Shown here one piece after another: positions 36,291 through 49,241 of a DNA stretch of 64,000 bases. The position numbers and the translations under genes are program-made. The notes beneath the pieces are model-generated. The model ran no database searches, was not told the DNA's origin, and worked only from the letters and a program-made list of their open reading frames with translations. The stretch covers positions 806,001 to 870,000 of the forward strand of contig JBAIAC010000132.1 of the NCBI GenBank assembly GCA_037349315.1, read 5' to 3'. Numbering within the stretch: position 1 is the stretch's first letter; every line of letters begins with the position of its first letter. This stretch comes from Chelydra serpentina. Taxonomy: Eukaryota; Chordata; Testudines; Chelydridae.

Positions 36291-39200
36291 TATCTATCTA
36301 ATTATCTATCTAGCTATCTAATTATCTATCTCATTAATTATCTAATTTTCTATCTATCTATTTATCTATCTAAATATCTAATTATCTATCTAATATCTAT
36401 CTATCTATCTAATATATATCTATCTAATTATCTATCTATATAATTATCTATCTATCTCTCTAATTATCTATCTATCTCTCTAATTATCAATCTAATTATC
36501 TATCTTGCTAACGATCTAATTATCCAACTATCTGTCTATCTAATTATCTGTTTATCTATCTAATATCTATCTATCTAATCATCTATCTATCTAATTACCT
36601 ATATAATTATCCATCTATCTAATAATCTACATATTTATCTAATTATCTATCTAATTATCTATCTATATAATAATCAACCTATCTATCTAATAATCTACCA
36701 ATCTATCTAATTATCTATCTAATTATCTGTCTAGTTGTCTAATTATCTAGCTATTTATCTATCTTTCTAATTATCTAATTTTCTATCTATCTAATTATCT
36801 ATATAGCTATATAATTATCTATCTAATTCTCTATCTATCTATCTAATTATCGATCTAATTAAGTAATTATCTATCTAGCTATCTATTTATCTATCCAATT
36901 ATCTATATATTTATCTAATAATCTATCTAATTATCTATCTATCTATCTAATTATCTATCTATCTAATTATCTATCTATCTATTTATCTATCTAATTATCT
37001 ACCTATCTAATAATCAACATATCTATCTAATTCTCTGTCTTTCTAATTATCTAATTTTCTATCTATCTAATTATCTATCTATCTATATAATTATCTATCT
37101 ATCTAATAATCTACCAATCTATCTAATTATCTATCTATCTAATTATCTATCTATCTAATTATCTATCTAGCTATCTATTTATATTTCTAATTATCTATTT
37201 ATTTATCTAAATATCTATCTAATTATCTATCTAATTATCTATCTAATTATCTCTCTATCTATCTAATTATCTATGTAATTATGTAACTTTCTAATTATCT
37301 AATTTTCTATCTATCTAATTATTTATCTATATATCTAATTATCTATCTAGCTATCTAAATATCTATCTATCTATTTATCTATTTAATTACCTAATATGTA
37401 ATTATCTAATTACCTACATCTCTAATTATCTATCTATGTAATTATCTATCTAAGTATCTACCTAATTAATAATCGACATATCTATCTAATTATCTATCTA
37501 TCTATCTAATTATCTAAGGAGCTATCTTTCTAATTATCTAATTTTCTATCTATTTAATTATCTATCTATCTAATAATCTACCAATCTATCTAATTATCTA
37601 ATTATCTGTTTATCTAATTAACTATCTAATTATCTGATATCTATCTAATTATATATCTAATTATATATTTATCTATCTAATATCTATCTCTCTAATTATC
37701 TATCAAATTATCTATCATATATCTATCTAACTAATTATCTATCTAATTATCTATCTATATAATAATCAACCTATCTATCTAATTATCTATCTAGCTATCT
37801 AATTATCTATCTTATTAATTATCTAATTTCTATCTATCTATTTATCTATCTAAATATCTAATTATCTATCCATCTAATTATCTATCTAATATCTATTTAT
37901 CTATCTAATATCTATCTATCTAATTATCTATCTCTCTAATTATCTATCTATCTCTCTAATTATCTATCTTGCTAACTATCTATCTAATTATCCAATTATC
38001 TGTCTATCTAATTAACAATCTAATTATCTGTTTATCTATCTAATATCTATCTATCTATCTAATCATCTATCAATCTAATTATCTATCTAATTATCCATCT
38101 ATCTAATAATCAACCTATCTATCTAATTATCTATCTATCTATCTATTTATCTATATATCTAATTATCTATCCAATTATCTACCTATCTAATAATCTACAT
38201 ATTTATCTAATTATCTATCTATCTAATTATCTAAGTATCTTTCTTTCTAATTATCTAGTTTTCTATGTATTTAATTATCTATCTATCTAATAATCTACCA
38301 ATCTATCTAATTATCTATCTATCTAATTATTTATGTATCTAATTATCTATCTAGCTATCTATTTATCTTTCTTATTATCTATTTATTTATCTAATAATCT
38401 ATCTAATTATATATCTATCTAATTATCTATCTAATTATCTAAGTATCTTTCTTTCTAATTATCTAGTTTTCTATATATTTAATTATCTATCTATCTAATA
38501 ATCTACCAATCTATCTAATTATCTATCTATCTAATTATTTATGTATCTAATTATCTATCTAATTATCTATTTATCTTTCTTATTATCTATTTATTTATCT
38601 AATAATCTATCTAATTATATATCTATCTAATTATCTATGTAATTATGTAACTTTCTAATTATCTAATTTTCTATCTATCTCATTATTTATCTAACTAATT
38701 ATCTATCTAGCTATCTAAATATCTATCTATCTATTTATCTATTTAATAACCTAATATGTAATTATCTAATTACCTACATCTCTAATTATCTATCTGTCTA
38801 ATTATCTATGTAATTATCTATCTATCTATCTAATTATGTATAAATCTAATTATCTATCTAATTATCTATCTATCTATCTAATTATCTATCTGTCTAATTA
38901 TCTATCTAATTATCTATCTAGCTGTCTATTTATCTATCTAATTATCTATGTATTTATCTAATAATCTATCTAATTCTCTATCTATCTATCTAATTATCTA
39001 TCTTTCTAATTATATAATTTTCTATCTAATAATCTACCAATCTATCTAATTATCTATCTACTTATATATCTAGCTGTCTAATTATCTAGCTATTTATCTA
39101 TCTTTCTAATTATCTAATTTTCTATCTATCTAATTATCTATCTAGCTATATAATTATCTATCTAATTATCGATCTAATTAACTAATTATCTATGTATCTA

Positions 39201-42200
39201 ATTATCTATCTAGCTATCTATTTATCTTTCTTATTATCTGTTTATTTATCTAATAATCTATCTAATTATCTATCTATCTGATTATCTATCGAATTATCTA
39301 TCTATCTATTTATCTATCTAATTATCTACCTATCTAATAATCAATTTATCTATCTAATTATCTATCTATCTAATTATCTACTAATAATCTACCAATCTAT
39401 CTAATTATCTATCTAATTATCTATCTATCTAATTATCTATATAGCTGTCTAATTATCTATCTAATTATCTATCTTTCTAATTATCTAATTATCTATCTAT
39501 CTAATTCTCTATCGATCTATATAATTATCTATCTAATTCTCTATCTATCTATCTAATTATCTAACTTTCTAATTATATAATTTTCTATCTATTTAATTAT
39601 CTATCTATCTAATAATCTACCAATCTATCTATTATCTATCTATCTAATTATCTATCTATTTATCTATTTAGCTGTCTAATTATCGAGCTATTTATCTATC
39701 TTTCTAATTATGTAATTTTCTATCTATCTAATTATCTTTCTAGCTATGTAATTATCTATCTAATTCTCTATCTATCTATCTAATTATCGATCTAATTAAC
39801 TAATTATCTATATATATAATTATCTATCTAGCTATCTATTTAACTATCCAATTATCTATGTATTTATCTAATAATCTATCTAATTATCTATATATCTATC
39901 TAATTATCTATCTATCTATTTATCTATCTAATTATCTACCTATCTGATAATCTACCAATCTATCTAATTATCTATGTATCTAATTATCTATCTAGCTATC
40001 TATTTATCTTTCTTATTATCTATTTATTTATCTAACAATCTATCTAATTATCTATCTATCTCATTATCTATCGAATTATCTATCTATCTAATTATCTATC
40101 GAATTATCTATCTATCTAATTATCTATCTATCTAATTATCTATCTAGCTATCTATTTATCTTACTTATTATATATTTATTTATCTAATAATCTATCTAAT
40201 TATCTATTTAATTACCTAATATGTAATAATCTAATTACCTACATCTCTAATTTTCTATCTATCTAATTATCTATGTAATTATCTATCTATCTATCTAATT
40301 ATCTATAAATCTAATTATCTATCTAATTATCTATCTATCTAATTATCTATCTAATTATATACCTATCTAATAATCAACCTATCTCTCTAATTCTGTATCT
40401 ATCTATCTAATTATCTAAGGATCTATCTTTCTAATTATGTAATTTTCTATCTATTTAATTATCTATCTAATAATCTACCAATCTATCTAATTATCTATCT
40501 GTCTAAGTATCTTTCAAATATCTATCTAGCTGTCTATTTATCTATCTAATTATCTATTTATTTATCTAATCATCTATCTAATTATCTATCTATCTAATTA
40601 TCTATCGAATTATATATCTAGCTATCTAAATATCTATCTAATTAGCTATCTAATTATCTCTCTTTGTAAATATCTATCTATCTATTTATCTATCTAATTA
40701 TCTACCTATCTAATAATCAACATATCTATCTAATTATCTATCTATCTAATTATCTAAATTTCTATCTATCTAATTATCTATCTATTTATCTATCTAGCTT
40801 TCTAATTATCTAGCTATTTATCTATCTTTATAATTATCTAATTTTCTATCTATCTAATTATCTTTCTAGCTATGTAATTATCTATCTAATTCTCTATCTA
40901 TCTATCTAATTATCGATCTAATTAACTAATTATCTATATATCTAATTATCTATCTAGCTATCTGTTTATCTATCCAATTATCTATGAATTTATCTAATAA
41001 TCTATCTAATTATCTATATATCTATCTAATTATCTATCTATCTATTTATCTATCTAATTATCTACCTATCTGATAATCTACCAATCTATCTAATTATCTA
41101 TGCATCTAATTACCTATCTATCTATCAATTTATCTTTCTTATTATCTATTTATTTATCTAATAATCTATCTAATTATCTATCTATCGAATTATCTATCGA
41201 ATTATCTATCTATCTAATTATCTATCTATCTAATTATCTATCTAGCTATCTATTTATCTTCCTTATTATATATTTATTTATCTAATAATCTATCTAATTA
41301 TCTATTTAATTACGTAATATGTAATTATCTAATTACCTACATCTCTAATTATCTATCTATCTAATTATCTATGTAATTATCTATCTATCTATATAATTAT
41401 CTATAAATCTAATTATCTATCTAATTGTCTATCTATCTAATTATCTATCTAATTATATACCTATCTAATAATCAACCTATCTCTCTAATTATGTATCTAT
41501 CTATCTAATTATCTAAGGATCTATCTTTCTAATTATCTAATTTTCTATCTATTTAATTATCTATCTAATAATCTACCAATCTATCTAATTATCTATCTGT
41601 CTAATTATCTAAATTTCTATCTATCTAATTATCTATCTAATAATCTACCAATCTATCTAATAATCTATCTAGCAGTCTAATCATCTATCTAATTATCAAT
41701 CTTTCCAATTATCTAATTATCTATCTATCTAATTCTCTATCTATCTATATAATTATCTATCTAATTCTCAATCTATCTAATTATCTATCTTTCTAATTAT
41801 ATAATTTTCTATCTATATAATTATATATCTAATAATCTCCAATCTATCTAATTATCTATCTATCTAATTATCTATCTAATTATCTATCTTTCTAATTATA
41901 CAATTTTATTTCTATTTAATTATCTGTCTATCTAATAATCTAACAATCTATCTAATTATCTATCCAATTTTCTATGTATTTATCTAATAATCTATCTAAT
42001 TATCTATCTATCTCATTATCTATCTATCTATTTATCTATCTAATTATCTACCTATCTAATAATCAAAATATCTATCTAATTATCTATCTATCTAATAATC
42101 TACCATTCTATCTAATTATCTATCTATCTAATTATCTATCTAGATATCTATTTATCTTTCTTATTATCTATTTATTTATATAATAATCTATCTAATTATC

Positions 42201-45200
42201 TATCTATCTAATTATCTATCTAAATATCTATCTAGCTATCTAAATATCTATCTATCTAAATATCTATCTAATTGTCTCTCTAATTATCTATCTATCTAAT
42301 TATCAATCTTTCTAATCATCTAATTTTCTGAATATCTAATTATCTATCTATCTATATAATTATCTAATTTTCTATGTATCTGTCTAATTATCTATCTAGC
42401 TATCTATTTATCTATCCAATTATCTATGTATTTATCTAATAATCTATCTAATTATCTATCTATCTCATTATCTATCTATCTATTTATCTGTCTAATTATC
42501 TACCTATATAATAATCAACATATCTGTCTAATTATCTATCTTTCTAATTATCTATATATTTATCTAATAATCGATCTAATTATCTATCTATCTAATTATC
42601 TATCGAATTATCTATCTAGCTATCTAAATATCTATCTAATTGTCTATCTAATTATCTATCTTTCTAATTATCTAATTTTCTGTCTATCTAATTATCTATC
42701 TATCTATATAATTATCTAATTCTCTATCTATCTGTCTAATTATCATTCTAATTAACTAATTATCTATCTATCTAATTATCTAGCTGTCTATTTATCTATC
42801 TAATTATCTAAGTATTTATCTAATAATCTAATTATCTATCTAGCTAATAATCTACCTATCTCTCTAATTATCTCTCTATCTATCTAATTATCTATGTAAT
42901 TATGTATCTTTCCAATTATCTAATTTTCTATCTATCTAATTATTTATCTATCTATCTAAATATCTATCTATCTATTTATCTATTTAATTACCTAATATGT
43001 ATTTATCTAATTACCTACATCTCTAATTTTCTATCTATCTAATTATCTATCTATCTAATTCTCTATCTATCTATATAATTATCTATCTAATTCTCTATCT
43101 ATCTAATAATCTATCTTTCTAATTATATAATTTTCTATCTATTTAATTATATATCTAATAATCTCCAATCTATCTAATTATCTATATATCTAATTATCTA
43201 TCTAATTATCTATCTTTCTAATGATATAATTTTCTTTCAATTTAATTATCTATCTATCTAATAATCTACCAATCTATCTAATTATCTATCTAAATATCTA
43301 TCCAATTGTCTCTCTAATTATCTATCTAAGTATCTATCTATATAATTATCTAATTCTCTATCTATCTGTCTAATTATCTATCTAGCTATCTATTTATCTA
43401 TCCAATTATCTATGTATTTATCTAATAATCTATCTAATTATCTATCTATCTCATTATCTATCTATCTATTTATCTATCTAATTATCTACCTATCTAATAA
43501 TCAACATATCTATCTAATTATCTATCTTTCTAATTATCTAATTTTCTATCTAATTCTCTATCTATCTATATAATTATCTATCTATCTAATAATCTACCAA
43601 TCTATCTAATTATCTATCTAAATATCTATCTAGCTATCTATTTATCTTTCTAATTATTTATAATTTATCTAATAATCTATCTAATTGTGTATCTATCTAT
43701 TTATCTATCGAATTATCTATCTAGCTATCTAATTATCTATCTTTCTAATTATCTAATTTTCTGTCTATCTAATTATCTCTCTATCTATATAATTATCTCT
43801 AATTATCTATCTATCTAATTATCTATGTAATTATCTATCTATCTATCTAATTATCTACCTTATTAATTATCTAATTTTCTATCTATCCATTTATCTATCC
43901 ATCTGTCTAATTATCTATCTAGCTATCTATTTATCTATCCAATTATCTATGTATTTATCTAATAATCTATCTAATTATCTATCTATCTATCTAATTATCC
44001 ATCTAATTAACTAATTATCTATATATCTAATTATCTATCTAGCTATCTATTTATCTATCCAATTATCTATGTATTTATCTAATAATCTATCTATCTATCT
44101 ATTTATCTATCTAATTATCTACCTATCTAATAATCTACCAATCTGTCTAATTATCTATCTGTCTAATTATCTATCTAGCTATCTATTTATCTTTCTTAGT
44201 ATCTATTTATTTATCTAATAATCTATCTAATTATCTACCTATCTAATTATCTATCGAATTATCTATCTATCGAATTATCTATCTATCTAATTATCTATCT
44301 AGCTATCTATTTATCTTTCTTATTATCTATTTCTTTATCTAATAATCTATCTAATTATCTATCTATCTAATTATCTATCTAGCTATCTAAATATCTATCA
44401 AATTGTCTATCTAACTATCTATCTATCTAATTATCTACCTATATAATTATCTAATTCTAATTATCAGTCTAATTAACTAATTATCTATCTATCTTATTAT
44501 ATATCTAGTTGTCTATTTATCTATGTATTTATCTAATAATTATCCATCTAGCTAATAATCTACCTATCTATCTAATTATTTATCTATCTATCTAATTATC
44601 TATCTAGCTATATAAATATCTATCTATCTATTTATCTATTTAATTACCTAATATGTAATTATCTAATTACCTACATCTCTAATTATCTATCTATCTAATT
44701 ATCTATGTAATTATATATCTATCTATCTAATTATCCATAAATCTAATTATCTATCTATCTAATTATGTACCTATCTAATAATCAACCTATCTATCTAATT
44801 ATCTATCTATCAATCTAATTATCTAAGGATCTATCTTTCTAATTATCTAATTTTCTATCTATTTAATTATCTATCTAATAATCTACCAATCTATCTAATT
44901 ATCTATCTGTCTAATTATCTATCTAATTATCTATCGAGCTGTCTATTTATCTATCTAATTATCTATGTCTTTATCTAATAATCTATCTAATTATCTATCT
45001 ATCTAATTATCTCTCGAATTATCTATCTAGCTATCTAAATATCTATCTAATTATCTATCTAATTATCTCTCTTTGTAAATATCTATCTATCTATCTATCT
45101 AATTATCTACCTATCTAATAATCAACATATCTATCTAATTATCTATCTATCTAATTTTCTAATTTCCTATCTTTCTAATTATCTATCTAATAATCTACCA

Positions 45201-46806
45201 ATCTATCTAATTATCTATCTAGCTGTCTAATTATCTGTCTAATTATCTATCTTTCTAATTATCTAATTATCTATCTATCTAATTCTCTATCTATCTATAT
45301 AATTATCTATCTAATTCTCTATCTATCTAATTATCTATCTTTCTAATTATATACTTTTCTATCTATTTAATTATCTATCTAATAATCTACCAATCTATCT
45401 TATTATCTATCTATCTAATTATCTATCTAATTATCTATCTTTCTAATTATATAATTTTCTATCTATTTAATTATCTATCTAATAATCTACCAATCTATCT
45501 AATTATCTATCTATCTAATTATCTATCTATCTATTTATCCATCTAATTATCTACCTATCTAATAATCAACATATCTATCTAATTATCTATCTTTCTAATT
45601 ATCTAATTTTCTATCTATCTAATTATCTATCTATCTATATAATTACCTAATATGTAATTATCTAATAACCTACATCTCTAATTATCTATGTAATTACCTA
45701 TAAATCTAATTATCTATCTAATTATCTATCTAACTATCTAATTATCTATCTATCTAATTATCTATCTAATTATATACCTATAAAATAATCCACCCATCTA
45801 TCTAATTATCTATCTATCTATCTAATTATCTAAGGATCTATTAGATCTAATTATCTATCTGTCTAATTATCTATCTAATTATCTATCTAGCTGTCTATTT
45901 ATCTATCTAATTATCTACCTATCTAATAATCAACATATCTATCTAATTATCTATCTATCTAATTATCTAATTTTATATCTATCTAATTATCTATCGAATT
46001 ATCTATCTAGCTATCTAAATATCTATCTCATTATCTATCTAATTATCTCTCTTTGTAAATATCTATCTATCTATTTATCTATGTAATTATCTACCTATCT
46101 AATAATCAACATATCTATCTAATTATCTATCTATCTAATTATCTAATTATCTATCTAATAATCTACCAATCTATCTAATAATCTATCTAATTATCTATCT
46201 AGCTGTCTAATTATCTATCTAATTATCAATCTTTCTAATTATCTAATTATCTATCTATCTAATTCTCTATCTATCTATATAATTATCTATCTAATTCTCT
46301 ATCTATCTAATTATCTATCTTTCTAATTATATAATTTTCTATCTATTTAATTATATATCTAATAATCTCCAATCTATCTAATTATCTATCTATCTAATTA
46401 TCTATCTAATTATCTATCTTTCTAATTATATAATTTTCTTTCAATTTAATTATCTATCTATCTAATAATCTACCAATCTATCTAATTATCTATCTATCTA
46501 ATTATCTATCTAAATATCTATCCAATTGTCTCTCTAATTATCTATCTATCTAAGTATCTATCTATATAATTATCTAATTCTCTATCTATCTGTCTAATTA
46601 TCTATCTAGCTATCTATTTATCTATCCAATTATCTATGTATTTATCTAATAATCTATCTAATTATCTATCTATCTCATTATCTATCTATCTATTTATCTA
46701 TCTAATTATCTACCTATCTAATAATCAACATATCTATCTAATTATCTATCTTTCTAATTATCTAATTTTCTATCTAATTCTCTATCTATCTATATATTTA
46801 TCTATC
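36291..46806 (-). repeat. TATC/AATT higher-order array, longest segment
   Basis: 10.5 kb of the same family. The long marker recurs at about 37408, 38770, 40228, 41335, 43012, 44665 and 45667, indicating higher-order units of about 1.0-1.7 kb. The first ~600 bases are colinear with 60587-61100 after U4, so the array was copied together with the flanking block. A segment at 45301-45640 is paralogous to the right flank of the Harbinger and shows the unfilled target. Open frames reading Tyr-Leu-Ser-Asn (about 41100, 41974, 42426) are by-products of the repeat. Confidence 0.94.
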
Positions 46807-46809
46807 TAA

Positions 46810-46826
46810 GGGTATGTCTACACTAC
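46810..46826 (+). repeat. Left terminal inverted repeat of the Harbinger
   Basis: GGGTATGTCTACACTAC. It pairs with the right end, with differences at positions 3, 6 and 17. It also matches the inverted right end of the MITE at 16260. Confidence 0.9.
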
Positions 46827-46964
46827 GGTACTAGTTCGATTTCTGTGGAACCGAACTTGTGAACCCGATATTTCCAGGTCGATTGTTCGAATCCACACCA
46901 GCGATGTTTATTCGAATGTCCGAGTCCACAGTAGGGGGGCAAGCGTTGACATTGCAAGCGTTGC

Positions 46965-46987
46965 ACTGTGGGTAGCTATCCCACAGT
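46965..46987. promoter_or_regulatory. Subterminal palindrome, candidate Myb-like protein site (left)
   Basis: ACTGTGGG and CCCACAGT form a perfect 8-base palindrome around TAGCTAT. Its right half, AGCTATCCCACAGT (46974-46987), recurs inverted near the other end of the element (51943-51956). In studied Harbinger elements the Myb-like protein binds palindromic subterminal motifs, so this is the natural candidate site; binding is inferred. Confidence 0.5.
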
Positions 46988-47187
46988 TCCCGCAATCCCG
47001 CCTGCCCACTGGAATTCTGGGTGTAGCCCCCAGTGCCTTGTGGGAACGAAATTGTGTCAAGGGTCGGTATACGTACATTTCGTCACTCGACCCACACTTC
47101 CGCCTTCCCTACGTGAAAGCGCCGGCGGGGAATGAATTCGCGCCCTTTTCCTGTGTCTGATAGCTCGGACGCCACTGGACAGTGAGC

Positions 47188-48471
47188 ATGGAGCCCTCCG
47201 CGATTATCGCAGATGTTCTGTCCGTAGCCAACAACTCGCGCCTTGTAGCGCACCTTTTCCAGACTCTGATGCAGAGAAATCGGGAGAGGAGACAAAGTAA
47301 TCTCCGGGAGTACTTAAACTGTGAAAGGGGCATTGATCTCTTGCAAAGCGCTGGACCCCGGACCCTAGACATCATGGTGGCAATGGGTCATGTTGATCCC
47401 GTGGAATGGCGATGCTGGGCAAGGGAAACAAGCACTGACTGGTGGGACCGCATAGTGCTGCAGGTATGGGATGAGTCCCAGTGGCTGCGAAACTTTCGGA
47501 TGCGTAAGTGCACTTTTATGGAACTTTGTGAGTTGCTGTCCCCTGCCCTGAAGCGCCAGGACACCCGGATGCGAGCTGCCCTCACTATCCAGAAGCGAGT
47601 GGCCATAGCCCTCTGGAAGCTTGCAACCCCTGACAGCTACCGGTCAGTAGCGAACCAATTTGGAGTGGGCAAGTCTACCGTGGGGGTTGCTGTGATGCAG
47701 GTAGCCCGTGCAATCGTTGACCTTCTGCTCCACAAAGTAGTGACCCTTGGAGACGTGCAGGCGATCATAGATGGCTTCGCTGCAATGGGATTCCCAAACT
47801 GCGGTGGGGCCATAGATGGGACACACATCCCTATCCTGGGACCGGAGCACCAGGGCGGCCAGTATATTAACCGAAAGGGCTATTTTTCTATGGTTCTGCA
47901 AGCACTAGTGGACCACAAAGGACGTTTTACAAACATCAATGTTGGGTGGCCAGGAAAGGTTCATGATGCTCGTGTTTTCAAGAACTCTGGTCTGTTTAGA
48001 CGCCTGCAACAGGGGGTTTATTTCCCCGACCACAAAATCACTGTTGGGGAGGTGGAGATGCCAACAGTGATCCTGGGGGACCCTGCCTACCCGCTAATGC
48101 CATGGCTCATGAAGCCATACACGGGAGCCCTGGACACTGAAAAGGAGCTCTTTAATTACCGCCTGAGCAAGTGCAGAATGGTGGTGGAGTGTGCCTTTGG
48201 CCGTCTCAAAGCAAGATGGCGAAGCTTACTTACTCGCTCCGACCTCAGCCCTAAAAATATCCCGATTGTGATTGCGGCGTGCTGTGTGCTCCACAATCTC
48301 TGTGAGATCAAGGGGGAGACATTTATGCAGGGCTGGGAGGTTGAGGCAAATCGACTATCAGCAGATTACGCTCAGCCAGACACCAGAGCCATTCGAAGAT
48401 CACAGCGGGAGGCGGTCCGCATCCGGGAAGCTTTGAAAGCTCGCTTCCAGACAGAGCGGGTTAACCAGTGA
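47188..48471 (+). CDS. HARBI1-like: HARBI1-like Harbinger transposase
   Basis: An uninterrupted 427-codon frame from ATG 47188 to TGA 48469-48471; a GTG two codons upstream is not a plausible eukaryotic start. It belongs to the DDE_Tnp_4 (HARBI1/PIF) nuclease family, which cuts and pastes the element at TWA targets. A helix-turn-helix-like segment (SYRSVANQFGVGKSTV) lies near residues 150-165. The conserved acidic residues are in GAIDGTHI (D210), VHDARVF (D260), LGDPAYPL (D298) and VVECAFGRLKARW (E334). The C-terminus is arginine-rich. The length is ordinary for vertebrate Harbinger transposases. No frameshift or stop is seen, so this copy may still make protein. A polyadenylation signal follows 120 bases later. 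Confidence 0.95.
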   Translation: MEPSAIIADVLSVANNSRLVAHLFQTLMQRNRERRQSNLREYLNCERGIDLLQSAGPRTLDIMVAMGHVDPVEWRCWARETSTDWWDRIVLQVWDESQWLRNFRMRKCTFMELCELLSPALKRQDTRMRAALTIQKRVAIALWKLATPDSYRSVANQFGVGKSTVGVAVMQVARAIVDLLLHKVVTLGDVQAIIDGFAAMGFPNCGGAIDGTHIPILGPEHQGGQYINRKGYFSMVLQALVDHKGRFTNINVGWPGKVHDARVFKNSGLFRRLQQGVYFPDHKITVGEVEMPTVILGDPAYPLMPWLMKPYTGALDTEKELFNYRLSKCRMVVECAFGRLKARWRSLLTRSDLSPKNIPIVIAACCVLHNLCEIKGETFMQGWEVEANRLSADYAQPDTRAIRRSQREAVRIREALKARFQTERVNQ

Positions 48472-48589
48472 CTGCTACACTTCCGTAAACAGATACTGGA
48501 CCTTCCCCTGTCCCTTTACACATGTCCCGTTGCCCATCCTCCCATTACCAACCGCCTTCCCCCTCCTTGGATCAACGCTGTAAAGTCAC

Positions 48590-48595
48590 AATAAA
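48590..48595 (+). terminator. Polyadenylation signal of the transposase gene
   Basis: AATAAA 119 bases after the stop, followed by a T-run and a GT-rich stretch. Confidence 0.7.
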
Positions 48596-49157
48596 GGAAA
48601 GATTTTTTTGTTTGAACCTGTTCCTGTACTTCTTCTTGGGTAATGATTATCACTGTATAGGCATACGGCGGTTGGGGGGCGGTTTGGTTGGGGGACACTT
48701 CCCTTCAAAGGGGAAGCTGTTGATCCTGCCCAAAGCACAGTGCCAAGAGGTGTTCCGCTTGCTTAAAGGGACCATCAACCTCTCCTAATCCCATGTGTGT
48801 GTGGTGGTGGCTATGTGCCTTGTACGTATTGAGTATCGCCAACGGATCACACAGTGCATTGATCTATCCAGCAGGCTACCGTCAGCCGCAAAAGATCAGC
48901 GACCACCCTCCCCAAACATACAGTGCACCACCCAACCTCCAACCCCACATTTAGAATGTAGAAACCAGCACAACGAAGGAAAGGTGTGCTTAATGCATGC
49001 AATGTGTACTGTGCTTGTCACTTCAGCAGTTAACCTGTCTGCACCCTCGTTTGTGCTCCCATTCTCTGCACTTAAAAAACATGTTAACCACTACCCAGAG
49101 ATACAAACGGTCCCATTTAAAACACTCAGGGAAACATTGGTGAACCAAAAAACAAGA

Positions 49158-49163
49158 TTTATT
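49158..49163 (-). terminator. Polyadenylation signal of the Myb-like gene
   Basis: AATAAA on the minus strand, about 80 bases beyond the stop codon of the last Myb-like exon at 49242. The two genes of the element converge here. Confidence 0.65.
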
Positions 49164-49241
49164 CAACAAAACAGTAACTTAACATGAAACCTGGGAAGGG
49201 AGGTGCTCAGGGGTGTTGCTGGATGGAGAGGGGGGAAAAGT

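Noticed and set aside
41100..42719. Open frames reading Tyr-Leu-Ser-Asn-Ile repeats (also at 60542-60739)
   Set aside because: They arise from the TATC repeat having few stops in one frame; there is no other coding sign.
48522..49187. Two short plus-strand frames after the transposase
   Set aside because: They start beyond the stop, around the polyadenylation signal, and resemble 3' UTR and inter-gene sequence.
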